From contig CAXXIH010000004.1 of assembly GCA_963663365.2 (NCBI GenBank), positions 310,001-374,000 of the forward strand: DNA of 64,000 bases, in the 5' to 3' direction. Made by a program: the position numbers and the translations under genes. This DNA is from G963663365 sp963663365 (GTDB lineage Bacteria > Hinthialibacterota > Hinthialibacteria > Hinthialibacterales > G963663365). Under the pieces are notes generated by a model, which did no database searches, was not told the origin of the DNA, and worked only from the letters and a program-made list of their open reading frames with translations. How positions within the stretch are numbered: position 1 is the first letter of the stretch; every line of letters begins with the position of its first letter. Below are positions 63,903-64,000 of this stretch, one piece after another.

Positions 63903-64000
63903 CTTTATGCTCCGTCTATCACGGAAGGGCCAGACTCCGTTAGTCTGTCTAAACCGGCAAGACACGCCGGTCATTCATAACCAATTTCAGCCCGGTTATT

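Noticed and set aside
1..64000. tRNA, rRNA and CRISPR arrays
   Set aside because: Intergenic regions were read for T-loop/anticodon patterns and regularly spaced repeats; none were found.

Overview
The window looks like a chromosomal segment of an uncultured Gram-negative bacterium from the Sumerlaeota / Hydrogenedentota / PVC-like part of the tree. This is inferred from gene content: isolated prepilin-like proteins whose mature parts carry a TTPIAY..(I/L)P(L/V)D motif, many secreted glycoside hydrolases without SusC/SusD partners, a Ni-superoxide dismutase with its SodX protease, an NfeD/NfeD/FloA membrane-microdomain operon and a futalosine-pathway radical SAM enzyme (MqnE). No rRNA, tRNA, CRISPR array, phage or insertion sequence was seen. 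Lineage cannot be fixed from the sequence alone.

Layout. 0-5.8 kb: a truncated polytopic membrane protein, an isoprenylcysteine-methyltransferase-like protein, an unknown charged helical protein, then (minus) a BrkB/YihY membrane protein coupled to a secreted protein. 5.9-30.1 kb: an accessory, mostly secreted carbohydrate-degradation region with genes on both strands: GH29-like fucosidase, HAD phosphatase/mutase, sialidase-like BNR protein, a TIM-barrel GH, an (alpha/alpha)6 glucosidase-like protein, a GH2 beta-glycosidase, a GH43-like five-bladed enzyme, an esterase, two alpha/alpha-toroid proteins (one fused to a sensor-type propeller), a PAS protein and a BarA-like hybrid histidine kinase placed directly upstream of the GH2 and GH63-like genes. 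30.3-38.4 kb: aldo/keto reductase, sodN-sodX with a structured leader, a Tat-exported Gfo/Idh/MocA oxidoreductase, a GT-C-like membrane protein and a RACo-like ferredoxin-ASKHA protein. 38.6-43.9 kb: a secreted five-repeat propeller-like protein, then the nfeD-nfeD-floA operon ending in a strong terminator. 43.9-50.0 kb (minus): HEAT-repeat protein, NtrC-type activator, MqnE and a large-cap HAD. 50.7-56.6 kb: trpD, a minus-strand Pit/membrane protein/GGCT set, and a primary-type sigma factor with a palindromic promoter. 56.7-64 kb: two more prepilin-like genes, a four-hairpin REP-like element, a Gp49/HigA-type toxin-antitoxin pair, small membrane proteins and a large secreted DUF3352/CBM9-like protein.

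How the genes fit together. The 6-30 kb block reads as a scavenging programme for fucose-, sialic-acid- and beta-galactoside-bearing glycans, with exported enzymes and membrane-bound sensing. The 31-32 kb pair is a self-contained Ni-SOD plus maturation protease. The most promising unexplained items are the GEMM-like structured leader before sodN, the multi-hairpin repeat at 57.55-57.65 kb, the toxin gene with a probable non-canonical ACG start, the 21-bp palindrome on the rpoD promoter, the propeller-toroid fusion at 22-24 kb and the family of three orphan prepilins.
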